DNA from: Paracoccaceae bacterium
GTDB lineage: Bacteria > Pseudomonadota > Alphaproteobacteria > Rhodobacterales > Rhodobacteraceae
Reading direction: 5' to 3'
Assembly: GCA_014872815.1 (NCBI GenBank)
Contig: WKFK01000006.1
Location: 1 to 64,000, forward strand
Length of the DNA stretch: 64,000 nucleotides
The translations under genes were made by a program, and so were the position numbers. Shown here piece after piece: positions 27,576-36,504 of this stretch. Each line of letters begins with the position of its first letter. Positions within the stretch are counted from its first letter, which is position 1. The notes beneath the pieces are model-generated. The model did no database searches. It saw only the letters and a program-made list of their open reading frames with translations, and was not told the origin of the DNA.

Positions 27576-28229
27576 TTACTTCATCAAATACTGGTGCAAG
27601 GCGATGGCCTCTTCCAGATCGTCAAAATACTGGATGCGCCCTTGCTCCAAAACCATGCCCGCATCACAAAACTGGCGCACCTGCCCCATGTCATGGCTTA
27701 CCAGAATGGCACTCGAGGTTTTCATGCGTTCCCGGAAAACGGCGCGGCTTTTGCGTTTAAAATTAGCATCACCCACTGCGGTCACCTCATCCACCAGATA
27801 AGTGTCAAAGGAAATCCCCATAGACGCCCCAAAAGCCAAACGGGATTTCATACCCGATGAATAACTGCGCACCGGCATATGAAAGTGCTTGCCAATTTCA
27901 GCAAACACCCGAACAAACTCAATCAATTCCTCGGTATCCACACCATAAATGCGTGCGATAAACCGGATATTCTGAGCCCCGGTCAACTGACGGTGAAACG
28001 ATCCGCCAAAACCCACGGGCCAAGAAATAGACCCATCCGACACAATGTGCCCACTGTCCGGACGCATTGTGCCGGCAACCATCTGCAAGAGAGTGGACTT
28101 CCCTGCGCCGTTGCGCCCCAAAAGTGCAAGGGATTTGCCCGCCGGCAATGTGGCGCTCAAATTGTCAATCACCACTTTGCGCGTGCCATTGATCCAAAAG
28201 CTCTTGGTCAGGTTCTCAAACCGGATCAT
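27576..28229 (-). CDS. kpsT: Capsule/O-antigen-type ABC exporter ATPase KpsT
   Basis: A 217-residue ATPase that powers export of a finished polysaccharide. It has Walker A GRNGAGKST at residues 38-46, the signature SSGMKSRLAFG at 124-134, and Walker B FDTYLVDEV at 141-149, followed by VSHDM. The ATG at 28229 is chosen over a TTG at 28241. It has no C-terminal carbohydrate-binding domain, unlike Wzt, so it belongs to the capsule (KpsT) type. It lies 12 bp after kpsE and is transcribed with it; the permease kpsM is divergent, 1.3 kb away. Confidence 0.92.
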   Translation of the reverse strand: MIRFENLTKSFWINGTRKVVIDNLSATLPAGKSLALLGRNGAGKSTLLQMVAGTMRPDSGHIVSDGSISWPVGFGGSFHRQLTGAQNIRFIARIYGVDTEELIEFVRVFAEIGKHFHMPVRSYSSGMKSRLAFGASMGISFDTYLVDEVTAVGDANFKRKSRAVFRERMKTSSAILVSHDMGQVRQFCDAGMVLEQGRIQYFDDLEEAIALHQYLMK

Positions 28230-28241
28230 CTGTCGCCCCAA

Positions 28242-29537
28242 TCAGCGGCGATCACGGATCGCATAATACACCAACGTCAGTATCGACCAGCTCAACAATA
28301 ACAATAGCCCTACAAGCCCAAGGATCAGAGGACGTTGCGGATACTCGGCTGTCTCAGCCAAAGTCGGCTGAATATAGGCCGCCAAATACCGTGTCTGGCG
28401 TTGCGCCTGCGCGCGCGCGGCTTCTACTGCAGCAAGCGCCGCACGATAGCTTTCCTCGGCGAACTCACGATCTACAACCAACCCTTCATATTCGGCCAAA
28501 AGCGTCGGATAATCCGCTTCCCCCGAGGTTGCAGTGGCGGTCTCACTGGCAAAGGAGGCTCGCTCCAGCTCAATACGTTTACGAATGACCGAAATCCGCT
28601 CCGAGGCCTGCCCACGGCGCACATCTGTTTCACTCAGAAGATCATATTCGATCAGCGCCTCAGCAAGCTGTTGCTGCAACGTGTTGAGAACTCCCATCCG
28701 CCCCTGCACATCCGCACTTGGATCCACGATATGTGTCCGCGTGCGGAATTTGGTCAGTGCCTCACGGGCTTCCTTTAAGCGGCGCAGCGCCGTGGCCTGG
28801 TCCACCAATGCATAGCGCATAGCATCTTCCCGCGCCTGAGTGTTGAGCGCGTTGATCATTTCCTGACTTTCCCTCAGGATCTGCTGCGCGACCCGTTGCG
28901 CAAACGCAGCGTCAAAGGCCAGCACCTGCAACTCCAATAACCCTGTGGATTGATCATTGGTCACACGCACCACGCGCGCCCAGTGATCGAGCAAGTCCTC
29001 AATACTGGCGTCAGGAACGAGAGAAAAAATCGGGTCTTCCTCATAATACTGAGAATAATGGGCTTTTAGGTCCAAACGGCTCTGGATGCGTTCAACAATC
29101 CTTTGGCTCTGAATGAACTCATAAAGAACCTCACCGTCCGCTCCGGCAGTCCCACCTCCACCTCCGGCAAATTTGGCAAGCCCCCCAATCAGATCGGCCG
29201 CATCCGCCCCCTCTTCGCTGCGCACCGTAAACCCGACGGTCGACGCAAACTGATCCCGCGCCACTGTAAACAGATAGAAAGCACTCAACACCGTTGGCAC
29301 TACGACAAAAAGTAGAAAGCTGACAATGAGTCCCCAGTGCCTGCGCTTCATCCGCGCCGGTCTGGCTTGGGGCCGCACTTCCACCACAGGGCCCTTTCCC
29401 TTGCCACGTCCTCCCCCTTTTTTGGGAGGGCTCTGCATTGGTTTGACCACAGCTTCCGACGCCTCTTTTGCCACTGGGTCTACTTTCTGCGGGTTTGTCA
29501 CGTCTGCCAAAAATTCGCCTGAGATTGTCTGTTCCAA
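28242..29537 (-). CDS. kpsE: Capsule export inner-membrane/periplasmic protein KpsE
   Basis: A 431-residue polysaccharide co-polymerase-type protein that couples the KpsMT transporter to the outer membrane. A basic N-terminus (GGGRGKGKG) comes before a membrane helix at about residues 68-88, followed by a long periplasmic coiled-coil region (about 130-380) and a second membrane helix near 405-425 (LILGLVGLLLLLSWSILTL). The start is uncertain: the frame opens with a TTG at 29537 that has no clear ribosome-binding site, and the next ATG is at residue 34. No KpsD/Wza-type outer-membrane partner is present in the window. Confidence 0.87.
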   Translation of the reverse strand: MEQTISGEFLADVTNPQKVDPVAKEASEAVVKPMQSPPKKGGGRGKGKGPVVEVRPQARPARMKRRHWGLIVSFLLFVVVPTVLSAFYLFTVARDQFASTVGFTVRSEEGADAADLIGGLAKFAGGGGGTAGADGEVLYEFIQSQRIVERIQSRLDLKAHYSQYYEEDPIFSLVPDASIEDLLDHWARVVRVTNDQSTGLLELQVLAFDAAFAQRVAQQILRESQEMINALNTQAREDAMRYALVDQATALRRLKEAREALTKFRTRTHIVDPSADVQGRMGVLNTLQQQLAEALIEYDLLSETDVRRGQASERISVIRKRIELERASFASETATATSGEADYPTLLAEYEGLVVDREFAEESYRAALAAVEAARAQAQRQTRYLAAYIQPTLAETAEYPQRPLILGLVGLLLLLSWSILTLVYYAIRDRR

Positions 29538-29590
29538 ATGCTGCGTGTGTTGTACATAATTGATAAATCAAACGCTAGGACAGGTTCAAA

Positions 29591-30421
29591 ATGTCTGCCC
29601 CACCGGAATCCTATTCTTCCCTTCCTCTTCCGACAAGCCAATTACCCAAAACGAGCCGAAAATTCGCAACCACACGCACAATTTTTGCGTTGATCCTGAG
29701 AGAGATGTCCAGCCGATACGGGCGCTCCCCCGGCGGCTATATATGGGCAATTCTCGAGCCGCTTGGCGGGATTATGATCCTGGGGTTTGCCTTCTCGCTA
29801 ATCATGCGGACCCCCCCGCTTGGCAACAGCTTCATCTTATTCTTTGCAACCGGATACTTACCGTTCAACCTTTACCGAACATTGGAACGTGCAACCGCCA
29901 AAGGCCTGAGCTATTCTAAGGCCCTCCTAGCCTATCCCGCAGTGACCTGGGCTGATGCCATTCTGGCACGTTTTCTGCTGAATAGCCTGACTGGCATCTT
30001 TGTCACTTACCTGCTGCTCGCGGGAATCCTGGCCACACAGGACACAAGAGTGACACTTGATGCACTGCCTATTTTGGGCGCCATCAGTATGGTTCTGCTC
30101 CTTGGATTGGGACTTGGCACATTGAACTGCGCTTTGGGCGGGAAAATAGCAGCGTGGGATCAAATCTGGTCGATTGCCTCCCGACCGCTGTTCTTAGCGT
30201 CAGGCGTGTTCTTCTTATACGACGACATGCCAAAGGCCGCGCAAGATATCCTATGGTACAATCCGCTGATCCACGTCATTAGCTATTTGCGGACGGGGTT
30301 TTATCCTACCTATCATCCGGACTATATCTCGATCCCCTATGTCGTGACCTTCGGATTGATACTGCTGGCTCTGGGGGTGGTGCTCGTTGGCCGATACCAC
30401 CGCGATATCCTCAACGACTGA
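29591..30421 (+). CDS. kpsM: Capsule-type ABC-2 exporter permease KpsM
   Basis: A 276-residue ABC-2 permease with six hydrophobic segments from about residue 58 onward. It carries the family pattern REMSSRYGRSPGGYIWAILEP at residues 37-57, of which the SRYG-GYIWAI core is diagnostic, and PLIHVISYLRTGFYP near 225-240. An AGGACAGG ribosome-binding site precedes the ATG. It is divergent from kpsE-kpsT (53-bp gap between starts), so one intergenic segment probably controls the whole exporter. It converges on the GT2 gene with a 15-bp gap. Confidence 0.92.
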   Translation: MSAPPESYSSLPLPTSQLPKTSRKFATTRTIFALILREMSSRYGRSPGGYIWAILEPLGGIMILGFAFSLIMRTPPLGNSFILFFATGYLPFNLYRTLERATAKGLSYSKALLAYPAVTWADAILARFLLNSLTGIFVTYLLLAGILATQDTRVTLDALPILGAISMVLLLGLGLGTLNCALGGKIAAWDQIWSIASRPLFLASGVFFLYDDMPKAAQDILWYNPLIHVISYLRTGFYPTYHPDYISIPYVVTFGLILLALGVVLVGRYHRDILND

Positions 30422-30436
30422 CGCGTAAAACCGCAC

Positions 30437-31441
30437 TCACCGTCCGCCGGACCACTCCACAACCTCCGCATGGCTGCGCCCCAACCGGCGGCGCAGCCCG
30501 TCCTGCACCGCCTGCGCCAAAAGGCCGAAAAACACCCGCCGCTCACCTTTGTGATGGCGCACCTTCAGGAGCCATTTGGGCAGGATCAGACACATAAGTG
30601 GCCAAAACAGCCAGCCCGCCGCCTGCCGATACAGCAGCAAGAGATTACGGTGGTAATAATAGACCTTCCACAGCGGCCGAAACCGGCCGCGCTGCGCCGC
30701 GCCAAAGGTCGAACAGTCATGCTCAAACCGCACCCCAGGCTCAAACCCAATGCGCCCGCCCTGGCGGCTGAACTCAAGCGTGTAGATCCCATCATCGCCA
30801 TAGAGAAACAGTCCTGGGTCGGGATAGCCCGCCCGCGCCACGCCATCGCGGGAAATGAAAAACCCCACAAAAGAGGTAATATCAATCGGGCGCCCCGTGT
30901 CGGCTTCATACGCCGCAGGGCTGATGTGAAACCCATTGCGCCCGCCGCCCCGCAGCGCGGTGCTCAGGAACTCCCGCCCATGCCAGAACGGGTTGCGCGA
31001 CGGGCGGTTCATCTCACAAATTGTCCCATCGGGGAAATAGACCGCCGCCGCGACCGCATCCCATTGGCGCACATCCAGCGCCTGAAACGCGGCCAGCGCG
31101 CCTGGCTCGGGGCGGCCATCATCATCGGTGAGCAAATACCAATCCGGGTCAAACGTCTCATGGGCATGGCGCATGCCTGCCTCAAACCCCCCGGCTCCGC
31201 CGGTGTTTGTGGGCAAGGTCACAACCGTCAGCCGCGCTTCCGCTGTTGGGGCAGCCATCTGCGCCGCCAGCCACGCCCCGGTGCCATCAGAGGAAGCATT
31301 ATCCACCACCACCAGATGCGCCAGATCTTCGGCCGGGCTTTCCAGAAACCGAGCCACAGTCGCCTGCAGCTGCTCCAACCGGTTGAACGTCACAACCACC
31401 GCTGCCAATCGCCCTGCTCGCGCCACCTGAAAATCCTTCAC
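30437..31441 (-). CDS. Family 2 glycosyltransferase (GlfT1-like or rhamnosyltransferase-like)
   Basis: A 334-residue GT-A glycosyltransferase starting at a GTG. Motifs are AAVVVTFNRLEQL at residues 13-25, VVVDNASSDGTGAWL at 43-57, TNTGGAGGFEAGM at 77-89, LLTDDDGRP near 103-111 (metal-binding DDD), and a later GDDGIYTLEF. The GGAGGFEAG stretch is shared with galactofuranosyltransferase GlfT1 and rhamnosyltransferases, and both donors are made on this plasmid, so donor choice is open. It is divergent from rmlC across 123 bp and converges on kpsM. Confidence 0.83.
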   Translation of the reverse strand: MKDFQVARAGRLAAVVVTFNRLEQLQATVARFLESPAEDLAHLVVVDNASSDGTGAWLAAQMAAPTAEARLTVVTLPTNTGGAGGFEAGMRHAHETFDPDWYLLTDDDGRPEPGALAAFQALDVRQWDAVAAAVYFPDGTICEMNRPSRNPFWHGREFLSTALRGGGRNGFHISPAAYEADTGRPIDITSFVGFFISRDGVARAGYPDPGLFLYGDDGIYTLEFSRQGGRIGFEPGVRFEHDCSTFGAAQRGRFRPLWKVYYYHRNLLLLYRQAAGWLFWPLMCLILPKWLLKVRHHKGERRVFFGLLAQAVQDGLRRRLGRSHAEVVEWSGGR

Positions 31442-31564
31442 CTACAATCCCGTCGCAGTCACCACGAAACGCCGCTCCTGTCAAACCTGCCACCGAAGCG
31501 CGTGACAGTCTTCGGCTGGCTTGCTAGGTCTGATCCAAAGCCACAAGCGGACCTTTCAAAACCG

Positions 31565-32146
31565 ATGCAGATCGACACCACAGCCCTTGACGGCGTTCTG
31601 ATCCTGACCCCCGCCCGCCACGGCGACGCCCGCGGTTTTTTCTCCGAAAGCTGGAACCGCGCCCGGCTGGCAGAGGCCGGCATCACCGCCGATTTTGTGC
31701 AGGACAATCACTCGCTTTCGGCTGCAATAGGGACTGTTCGAGGTCTGCATTACCAAACCCCGCCCCATGCCCAGGGCAAGCTGGTACGCTGTGGCCGTGG
31801 CGCGCTTCTGGATGTGGCGGTCGACATTCGCAGAGGCTCCCCCACCTATGGCCAATGGGTGGCCGAAGAGCTGAGTTTTGAAAACGGCCGCCAGCTGTGG
31901 ATCCCGCCGGGCTTCGCCCATGGTTTTGTCACCCTCACCGCGGACACCGAAATCATCTACAAATGCACCGCATATTACGCGCCGGACTGTGACCGCGCGA
32001 TTGCCTTTGATGATCCTGCCCTTGGCATCGACTGGGGAGTCCCCCGCGCCGCCGCCGTGCTCAGCGCCAAAGACGCCGCGGCCCCGCTTCTGCAAGACGC
32101 GGATAATCCTTTTGTGTGGCCCGTTTCCGAGGAGGCACAGCCATGA
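31565..32146 (+). CDS. rmlC: dTDP-4-dehydrorhamnose 3,5-epimerase
   Basis: A 193-residue cupin epimerase, third step of dTDP-L-rhamnose synthesis. The ATG at 31565 begins the family start; the frame stays open far upstream to 30470, but that part is the antisense of the GT2 gene. Motifs are [34 protein letters not shown] with the catalytic His, and [10 protein letters not shown]. It is first of the rmlC-B-D-A-ugd-nudix operon and overlaps rmlB by 4 bp. The length is normal for the family. Confidence 0.95.
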   Translation: MQIDTTALDGVLILTPARHGDARGFFSESWNRARLAEAGITADFVQDNHSLSAAIGTVRGLHYQTPPHAQGKLVRCGRGALLDVAVDIRRGSPTYGQWVAEELSFENGRQLWIPPGFAHGFVTLTADTEIIYKCTAYYAPDCDRAIAFDDPALGIDWGVPRAAAVLSAKDAAAPLLQDADNPFVWPVSEEAQP

Positions 32147-33180
32147 AGATCCTCGTCACCGGCGGCGCCGGGTTCATTGGATCAGCGGTGGTGCGTCTGG
32201 CCGTGGCACGCGGCCATGAGGTGGTCAATCTGGATGCGCTGACCTACGCCGCCTGTCTTGAGAATGTCGCCCCAGTGGCAGACGACCCCGCCTATCAGTT
32301 TGTGAAAGCCGATATTCGCGATCGGGCTGCATTAGACACTGTTTTTGCCACACACAAACCGGATGCGGTGATGCATCTGGCCGCAGAATCCCATGTCGAC
32401 CGCTCCATCGATGGCCCCGGCGCCTTTATCGAGACCAATGTCACCGGCACCTACAACATGCTGGAGGCCGCGCGCGCCTATTGGCAGGCCCAAGACGCCC
32501 CCGACAGCTTCCGCTTCCACCACATCTCCACCGATGAGGTCTATGGCACGCTGGGGGCCACCGGCCTCTTCACCGAAGAGACGCCTTATGCGCCCAATTC
32601 GCCTTATGCCGCCTCCAAGGCGGCCAGTGATCACCTGGTGCGTGCCTGGGGCGAAACCTACGGCCTGCCTTTTGTGATCACAAATTGCTCCAACAATTAC
32701 GGCCCCTATCATTTTCCGGAAAAACTGATCCCGGTGGTGATCCTCAACGCCCTCGCTGGGCGCCCCATTCCAGTCTACGGACAAGGGCTCAACGTGCGCG
32801 ACTGGCTCTACGTCGAAGACCACGCCGATGCGCTGTTGTGCGTGCTGCAAACCGGCACCAAGGGACGCACTTACAATGTGGGCGGCGAAAACGAGGCCCG
32901 CAACATCGATCTGGTGACCACGCTCTGCGGCATCCTGGATGAACTGCGCCCAAAAGAGCAGCCCTATGCGAAGCAGATCACCTTTGTTGCCGACCGCCCC
33001 GGCCATGATCTGCGCTACGCGATTGACCCCACCCGCCTGCGCGAGGAACTCGGCTGGCGCCCCTCAGTGACGCTGGAAGAAGGGCTTGCGCGCACGGTGC
33101 GCTGGTATCTGGACAATGAGAGCTGGTGGCGCCCGCTGCTGGCACGTGACGGAGTGGGCACACGACTGGGCACCGGCTGA
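32143..33180 (+). CDS. rmlB: dTDP-glucose 4,6-dehydratase
   Basis: A 345-residue short-chain dehydrogenase, second step of dTDP-rhamnose synthesis. It has the NAD-binding [13 protein letters not shown] at residues 7-19, [11 protein letters not shown] near 80-90, STDEVYG near 130, and catalytic Y155-x-x-x-K159. The start overlaps the rmlC stop codon (ATGA). A 155-bp gap with an 11-bp tandem repeat separates it from rmlD, the only loose joint between the four rml genes. Confidence 0.96.
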   Translation: MKILVTGGAGFIGSAVVRLAVARGHEVVNLDALTYAACLENVAPVADDPAYQFVKADIRDRAALDTVFATHKPDAVMHLAAESHVDRSIDGPGAFIETNVTGTYNMLEAARAYWQAQDAPDSFRFHHISTDEVYGTLGATGLFTEETPYAPNSPYAASKAASDHLVRAWGETYGLPFVITNCSNNYGPYHFPEKLIPVVILNALAGRPIPVYGQGLNVRDWLYVEDHADALLCVLQTGTKGRTYNVGGENEARNIDLVTTLCGILDELRPKEQPYAKQITFVADRPGHDLRYAIDPTRLREELGWRPSVTLEEGLARTVRWYLDNESWWRPLLARDGVGTRLGTG

Positions 33181-33217
33181 GCGATCAAAGGCAAACGCCC
33201 CAATCTGCCGATAGGGC

Positions 33218-33261
33218 ACCGACGCAATACCGACGGGATACCGACGCAATGCCGACGTCCC
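33218..33261. repeat. Four 11-bp tandem repeats between rmlB and rmlD
   Basis: Four consecutive 11-bp units, ACCGACGCAAT, ACCGACGGGAT, ACCGACGCAAT and GCCGACGTCCC, lie in the 155-bp non-coding gap of the rhamnose operon. The first and third are identical. It may be a protein-binding array or simple slippage. No ORF covers it. Confidence 0.75.
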
Positions 33262-33335
33262 GTTTTTGACCAAACCCACCTGTAAAGTCTCGTGCGGCGG
33301 GGCTGGACACAGGCAAGAAAAAGGCAACCCGTGCC

Positions 33336-34196
33336 ATGAAGCTTCTCGTGTTTGGCCGCAGCGGTCAGGTCGCCACCGAATTGCAAGCTCTGGCAGGTCC
33401 GTCCCTGACCATCGAGGCGCTGGGGCGAGATGCTGCTGATCTGAGCGACCCCGCCGCCTGCGCCGCACGCATTGCTGACACCGATGCAGACGCGGTGATC
33501 AACGCCGCCGCCTACACCGCCGTGGACCGCGCCGAAGAAGAAGAGGCGCTGGCGACGACCGTAAACGGAGCGGCCCCCACCGCGATGGCGCAGGCCGCCA
33601 CCGCCCGCAACCTGCCGTTTCTGCACCTCTCCACCGATTATGTCTTTGCGGGCACCGGCACCCTGCCCCAGGCCCCCACCGGGCCAACCGCGCCACAAAA
33701 CGCCTATGGCCGCAGCAAGCTGGCCGGCGAAGAGGGCATCACAGCGGCGGGCGGGCGCAGCTTGATCCTGCGTACCTCCTGGGTGTTTTCCGCCCATGGC
33801 AGCAACTTTGTGAAAACCATGCTGCGCCTCTCAGAGACCCGCACGACTCTCTCTGTGGTGGCCGATCAGATTGGCGGGCCAACCCCGGCGCGTGACATCG
33901 CAGAAACGCTGATTGCGCTGGCACAGGCTCTGATATCGGGGCAGGCGGGCGGCCTCTATCACTACGCTGGCACCCCGGCGGTCAGCTGGGAATGTTTCGC
34001 GCGCGAAACATTTGCACAAGCCGGTCGCACCATGGAGGTGAGCGGCATTCACACCAAGGATTACCCCACCCCGGCGAAACGTCCGCTCAATTCCCGGCTC
34101 GATTGCGCCTCACTTCAGGCCGATTTTGGCATTACACAACCAGATTGGAAGGCGGGGCTGTCCCGCGTGATCATAGATTTGGACACATCAGCATGA
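33336..34196 (+). CDS. rmlD: dTDP-4-dehydrorhamnose reductase
   Basis: A 286-residue reductase, last step to dTDP-L-rhamnose. Motifs are the nucleotide-binding FGRSGQVATEL at residues 4-14, NAAAYTAVDRAE near 55-66, STDYVFAG near 98, and YGRSKLAGE with the catalytic Tyr and Lys. Its stop overlaps the rmlA start by 4 bp. Unusually, codons at 33992-34011, for CFARET within a helix of the C-terminal domain, spell a near-perfect copy of the plasmid's parS-like palindrome. Confidence 0.95.
   Translation: MKLLVFGRSGQVATELQALAGPSLTIEALGRDAADLSDPAACAARIADTDADAVINAAAYTAVDRAEEEEALATTVNGAAPTAMAQAATARNLPFLHLSTDYVFAGTGTLPQAPTGPTAPQNAYGRSKLAGEEGITAAGGRSLILRTSWVFSAHGSNFVKTMLRLSETRTTLSVVADQIGGPTPARDIAETLIALAQALISGQAGGLYHYAGTPAVSWECFARETFAQAGRTMEVSGIHTKDYPTPAKRPLNSRLDCASLQADFGITQPDWKAGLSRVIIDLDTSA
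33992..34011. promoter_or_regulatory. Second parS-like palindrome, inside rmlD
   Basis: A 20-bp inverted repeat with 9-bp arms, ATGTTTCGC and GCGAAACAT, around a central GC. It differs at one central base from the site between parA and parB at 38272-38291. It resembles the general parS consensus TGTTTC-GAAACA. It lies in coding sequence 4.3 kb from the partition genes. ParB binding is inferred from identity with the parA-parB site. Confidence 0.6.
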
Positions 34197-35068
34197 CAGA
34201 GCGCAAAGGCATCATTCTGGCGGGCGGCTCCGGCACACGGCTCTATCCGATCACCATCGGCATCTCCAAGCAGCTGGTGCCGATCTATGACAAACCGATG
34301 ATCTACTATCCGATGAGCGTCCTGATGCTGGCAGGCATCCGCGAGATTGCCATCATCACCACGCCACAGGATCAGGCGCAGTTTCAGCGCACCCTGGGTG
34401 ATGGCAGCCAATGGGGCCTGTCGCTGACCTATATTGCGCAGCCCAGCCCCGACGGTCTGGCACAGGCCTATATTCTCGCCGAAGACTTTCTGGACGGCGC
34501 CCCAAGCGCCATGGTGCTGGGCGACAACATCTTCTTTGGCCATGGCTTGCCGGAACAGCTGACTGTCGCGGATGCCCAGCAGATTGGCGGCACGGTATTT
34601 GGCTATCGCGTGGCGGATCCCGAACGCTATGGTGTGGTGGATTTTGCCCCCGACGGGCAGGTGCACGGCATCATCGAAAAGCCGGAGAAAGCCCCCTCGC
34701 CTTATGCGGTCACCGGGCTCTATTTCCTCGATGGCAGCGCGCCACAGCGGGCCCGCGCCGTGGCCCCAAGTGCGCGTGGCGAGCTGGAAATCGTCTCGCT
34801 GTTGGAAATGTATCTGGCCGATGGCGCTCTGACGGTGGAGCTGATGGGGCGGGGCTATGCTTGGCTGGATACCGGCACCCACGGCTCTTTGCTGGATGCC
34901 GGAAACTTCGTGCGCACCCTTTCGGAACGGCAGGGACAACAGGTTGGCTGCCCTGAAGAGATCGCATGGACACAAGGATGGATCAGCGATACCGATTTGA
35001 AACAACGCGCCCAAACCCTCGGCAAAAACGACTATGGCGCCTATCTTCTGGGGCTCCTGGAGACATAA
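34193..35068 (+). CDS. rmlA: Glucose-1-phosphate thymidylyltransferase
   Basis: A 291-residue nucleotidyltransferase, first step of dTDP-rhamnose synthesis (dTTP + glucose-1-phosphate). The start at 34193 overlaps the rmlD stop (ATGA). Motifs are ILAGGSGTRLYPIT at residues 7-20, SKQLVPIYDKPMIYYP at 25-40, QPSPDGLAQAY near 83, GDNIFFG near 110, and YAWLDTGTHGSL near 222-233. Length is that of the short RmlA group. Unusual for rml operons, it is last of the four. Confidence 0.96.
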   Translation: MTERKGIILAGGSGTRLYPITIGISKQLVPIYDKPMIYYPMSVLMLAGIREIAIITTPQDQAQFQRTLGDGSQWGLSLTYIAQPSPDGLAQAYILAEDFLDGAPSAMVLGDNIFFGHGLPEQLTVADAQQIGGTVFGYRVADPERYGVVDFAPDGQVHGIIEKPEKAPSPYAVTGLYFLDGSAPQRARAVAPSARGELEIVSLLEMYLADGALTVELMGRGYAWLDTGTHGSLLDAGNFVRTLSERQGQQVGCPEEIAWTQGWISDTDLKQRAQTLGKNDYGAYLLGLLET

Positions 35069-35102
35069 GCGCGACAGATCAGTCGGCTTCCTTTACGACG
35101 TG

Positions 35103-35131
35103 TTGACAGCGCAGGCACTGCCCCTCATTAG
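35103..35131 (+). promoter_or_regulatory. Candidate promoter for ugd
   Basis: A perfect -35 TTGACA lies in the 101-bp gap between rmlA and ugd, with CATTAG 17 bp downstream as a weak -10. It would allow ugd-nudix to be expressed apart from the rml genes. Consensus reading only. Confidence 0.42.
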
Positions 35132-35169
35132 ATTGAACTCAAAATCGATTTGGTTCAAAGGCGTTTTCC

Positions 35170-36498
35170 ATGAAAATTGCAATGATTGGCACCGGCTATG
35201 TTGGCTTAGTTTCCGGAGTGTGTTTTTCCGATTTTGGCCACGAGGTGGTCTGTGTCGACAAAGATCCCCAAAAGATCGAGATGTTGACCCGGGGTGAGGT
35301 GCCGATCTATGAGCCGGGACTGGACACGCTCATGGCAAAGAATGTTGCCGCTGGCAGACTGAGCTTCACCATGGACCTGACCGCCGCGCTTGAAGGCGCA
35401 CAGGCGGTGTTTATTGCCGTGGGCACCCCCACGCGACGCGGGGATGGCCACGCAGATCTGACCTATGTGATGGCCGCCGCCGAAGAGATCGCGACAACGG
35501 CAGACCACCATACGGTCATCGTGACCAAGTCGACGGTGCCAGTGGGCACCAACAAGCAAGTCGAGCATGTCATCCGCAAGACCAATCCCGATTTGGATTT
35601 CGACGTGGCCTCCAATCCGGAGTTTTTGCGTGAAGGCGCCGCGATTGACGACTTCATGAAGCCAGATCGCGTGGTGGTCGGCGTACAGAACGAGCGCGCC
35701 GCCGCGGTGATGGCCGAGATTTACCGACCGCTCTATCTGCGGGATTTCCCGATTGTGACCACCGATCTGGAAAGCGCAGAAATGATCAAATACGCCGCCA
35801 ATGCCTTCCTCGCCACCAAGATCACCTTCATCAATGAAATCGCCGCCCTCTGTGAGCGTGTCGGCGCGGATGTGAAGCAGGTCTCCAAAGGCATGGGCAT
35901 GGACGGGCGCATCGGCAACAAGTTCCTGCATGCCGGCCCCGGCTACGGAGGCTCCTGCTTCCCTAAAGACACCAAAGCGCTGGCCCGCATCGGCCAAGAT
36001 CACGCGGTGCCCATGCAGATCACCGAAACCGTGATCTCGGTCAACGAAGAGGTCAAACGCCGCATGGTCGACAAGCTGCGCGATCTCTGCGACGGCAGCT
36101 TCAACGGCAAGACCATCGGCATCCTCGGCGTGACCTTCAAACCCAACACCGATGACATGCGCGATGCGCCCAGTCTGACCATTGTGCCGGCACTGGTGGG
36201 CGGGGGCGCCAAGGTGCGGGTGACCGACCCGCAGGGCAAACATGAGGGCGAGGCGCTGCTGCCCGGCGTCACATGGGTCGAGGACGCCTATAAAGCCGCG
36301 CACAAGGCTGATCTGTTGGTGATCCTCACCGAATGGAATGAATTCCGCGCGCTGGACCTGAAGAAATTGGCCCGTAAAATGGTCAGCCCCCGCTTGGCAG
36401 ACCTGCGCAACATCTACTCAGTGAAAGACGCCAAACGGGCTGGATTTGAGGCCTATGAAAGCATCGGGCGCAGTGGCCTGGAGCCGCAGGTTGAGTAA
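35170..36498 (+). CDS. ugd: UDP-glucose 6-dehydrogenase
   Basis: A 442-residue NAD-dependent enzyme that oxidises UDP-glucose to UDP-glucuronate, donor of acidic residues in exopolysaccharide. It has the N-terminal Rossmann pattern GTGYVGLVSGVCFSDFGHEV (residues 7-26), TKSTVPVGTN near 121, and the catalytic GGSCFPKD with Cys263 and Lys266. The C-terminal nucleotide-binding domain contains GVTFKPNTDDMRD. It lies downstream of rmlA and 6 bp ahead of the nudix gene. Length and residues are complete. Confidence 0.96.
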   Translation: MKIAMIGTGYVGLVSGVCFSDFGHEVVCVDKDPQKIEMLTRGEVPIYEPGLDTLMAKNVAAGRLSFTMDLTAALEGAQAVFIAVGTPTRRGDGHADLTYVMAAAEEIATTADHHTVIVTKSTVPVGTNKQVEHVIRKTNPDLDFDVASNPEFLREGAAIDDFMKPDRVVVGVQNERAAAVMAEIYRPLYLRDFPIVTTDLESAEMIKYAANAFLATKITFINEIAALCERVGADVKQVSKGMGMDGRIGNKFLHAGPGYGGSCFPKDTKALARIGQDHAVPMQITETVISVNEEVKRRMVDKLRDLCDGSFNGKTIGILGVTFKPNTDDMRDAPSLTIVPALVGGGAKVRVTDPQGKHEGEALLPGVTWVEDAYKAAHKADLLVILTEWNEFRALDLKKLARKMVSPRLADLRNIYSVKDAKRAGFEAYESIGRSGLEPQVE

Positions 36499-36504
36499 CC
36501 CGGG

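Noticed and set aside
30470-31564. Long N-terminal extension of rmlC
   Set aside because: The 365 extra codons are the antisense of the GT2 gene. RmlC proteins are about 185 residues, and the family start matches the ATG at 31565.
35206-36303. Minus-strand open frame of 365 codons
   Set aside because: It is antisense to ugd, whose catalytic motifs are complete. Its composition is His/Gly-rich and untypical.
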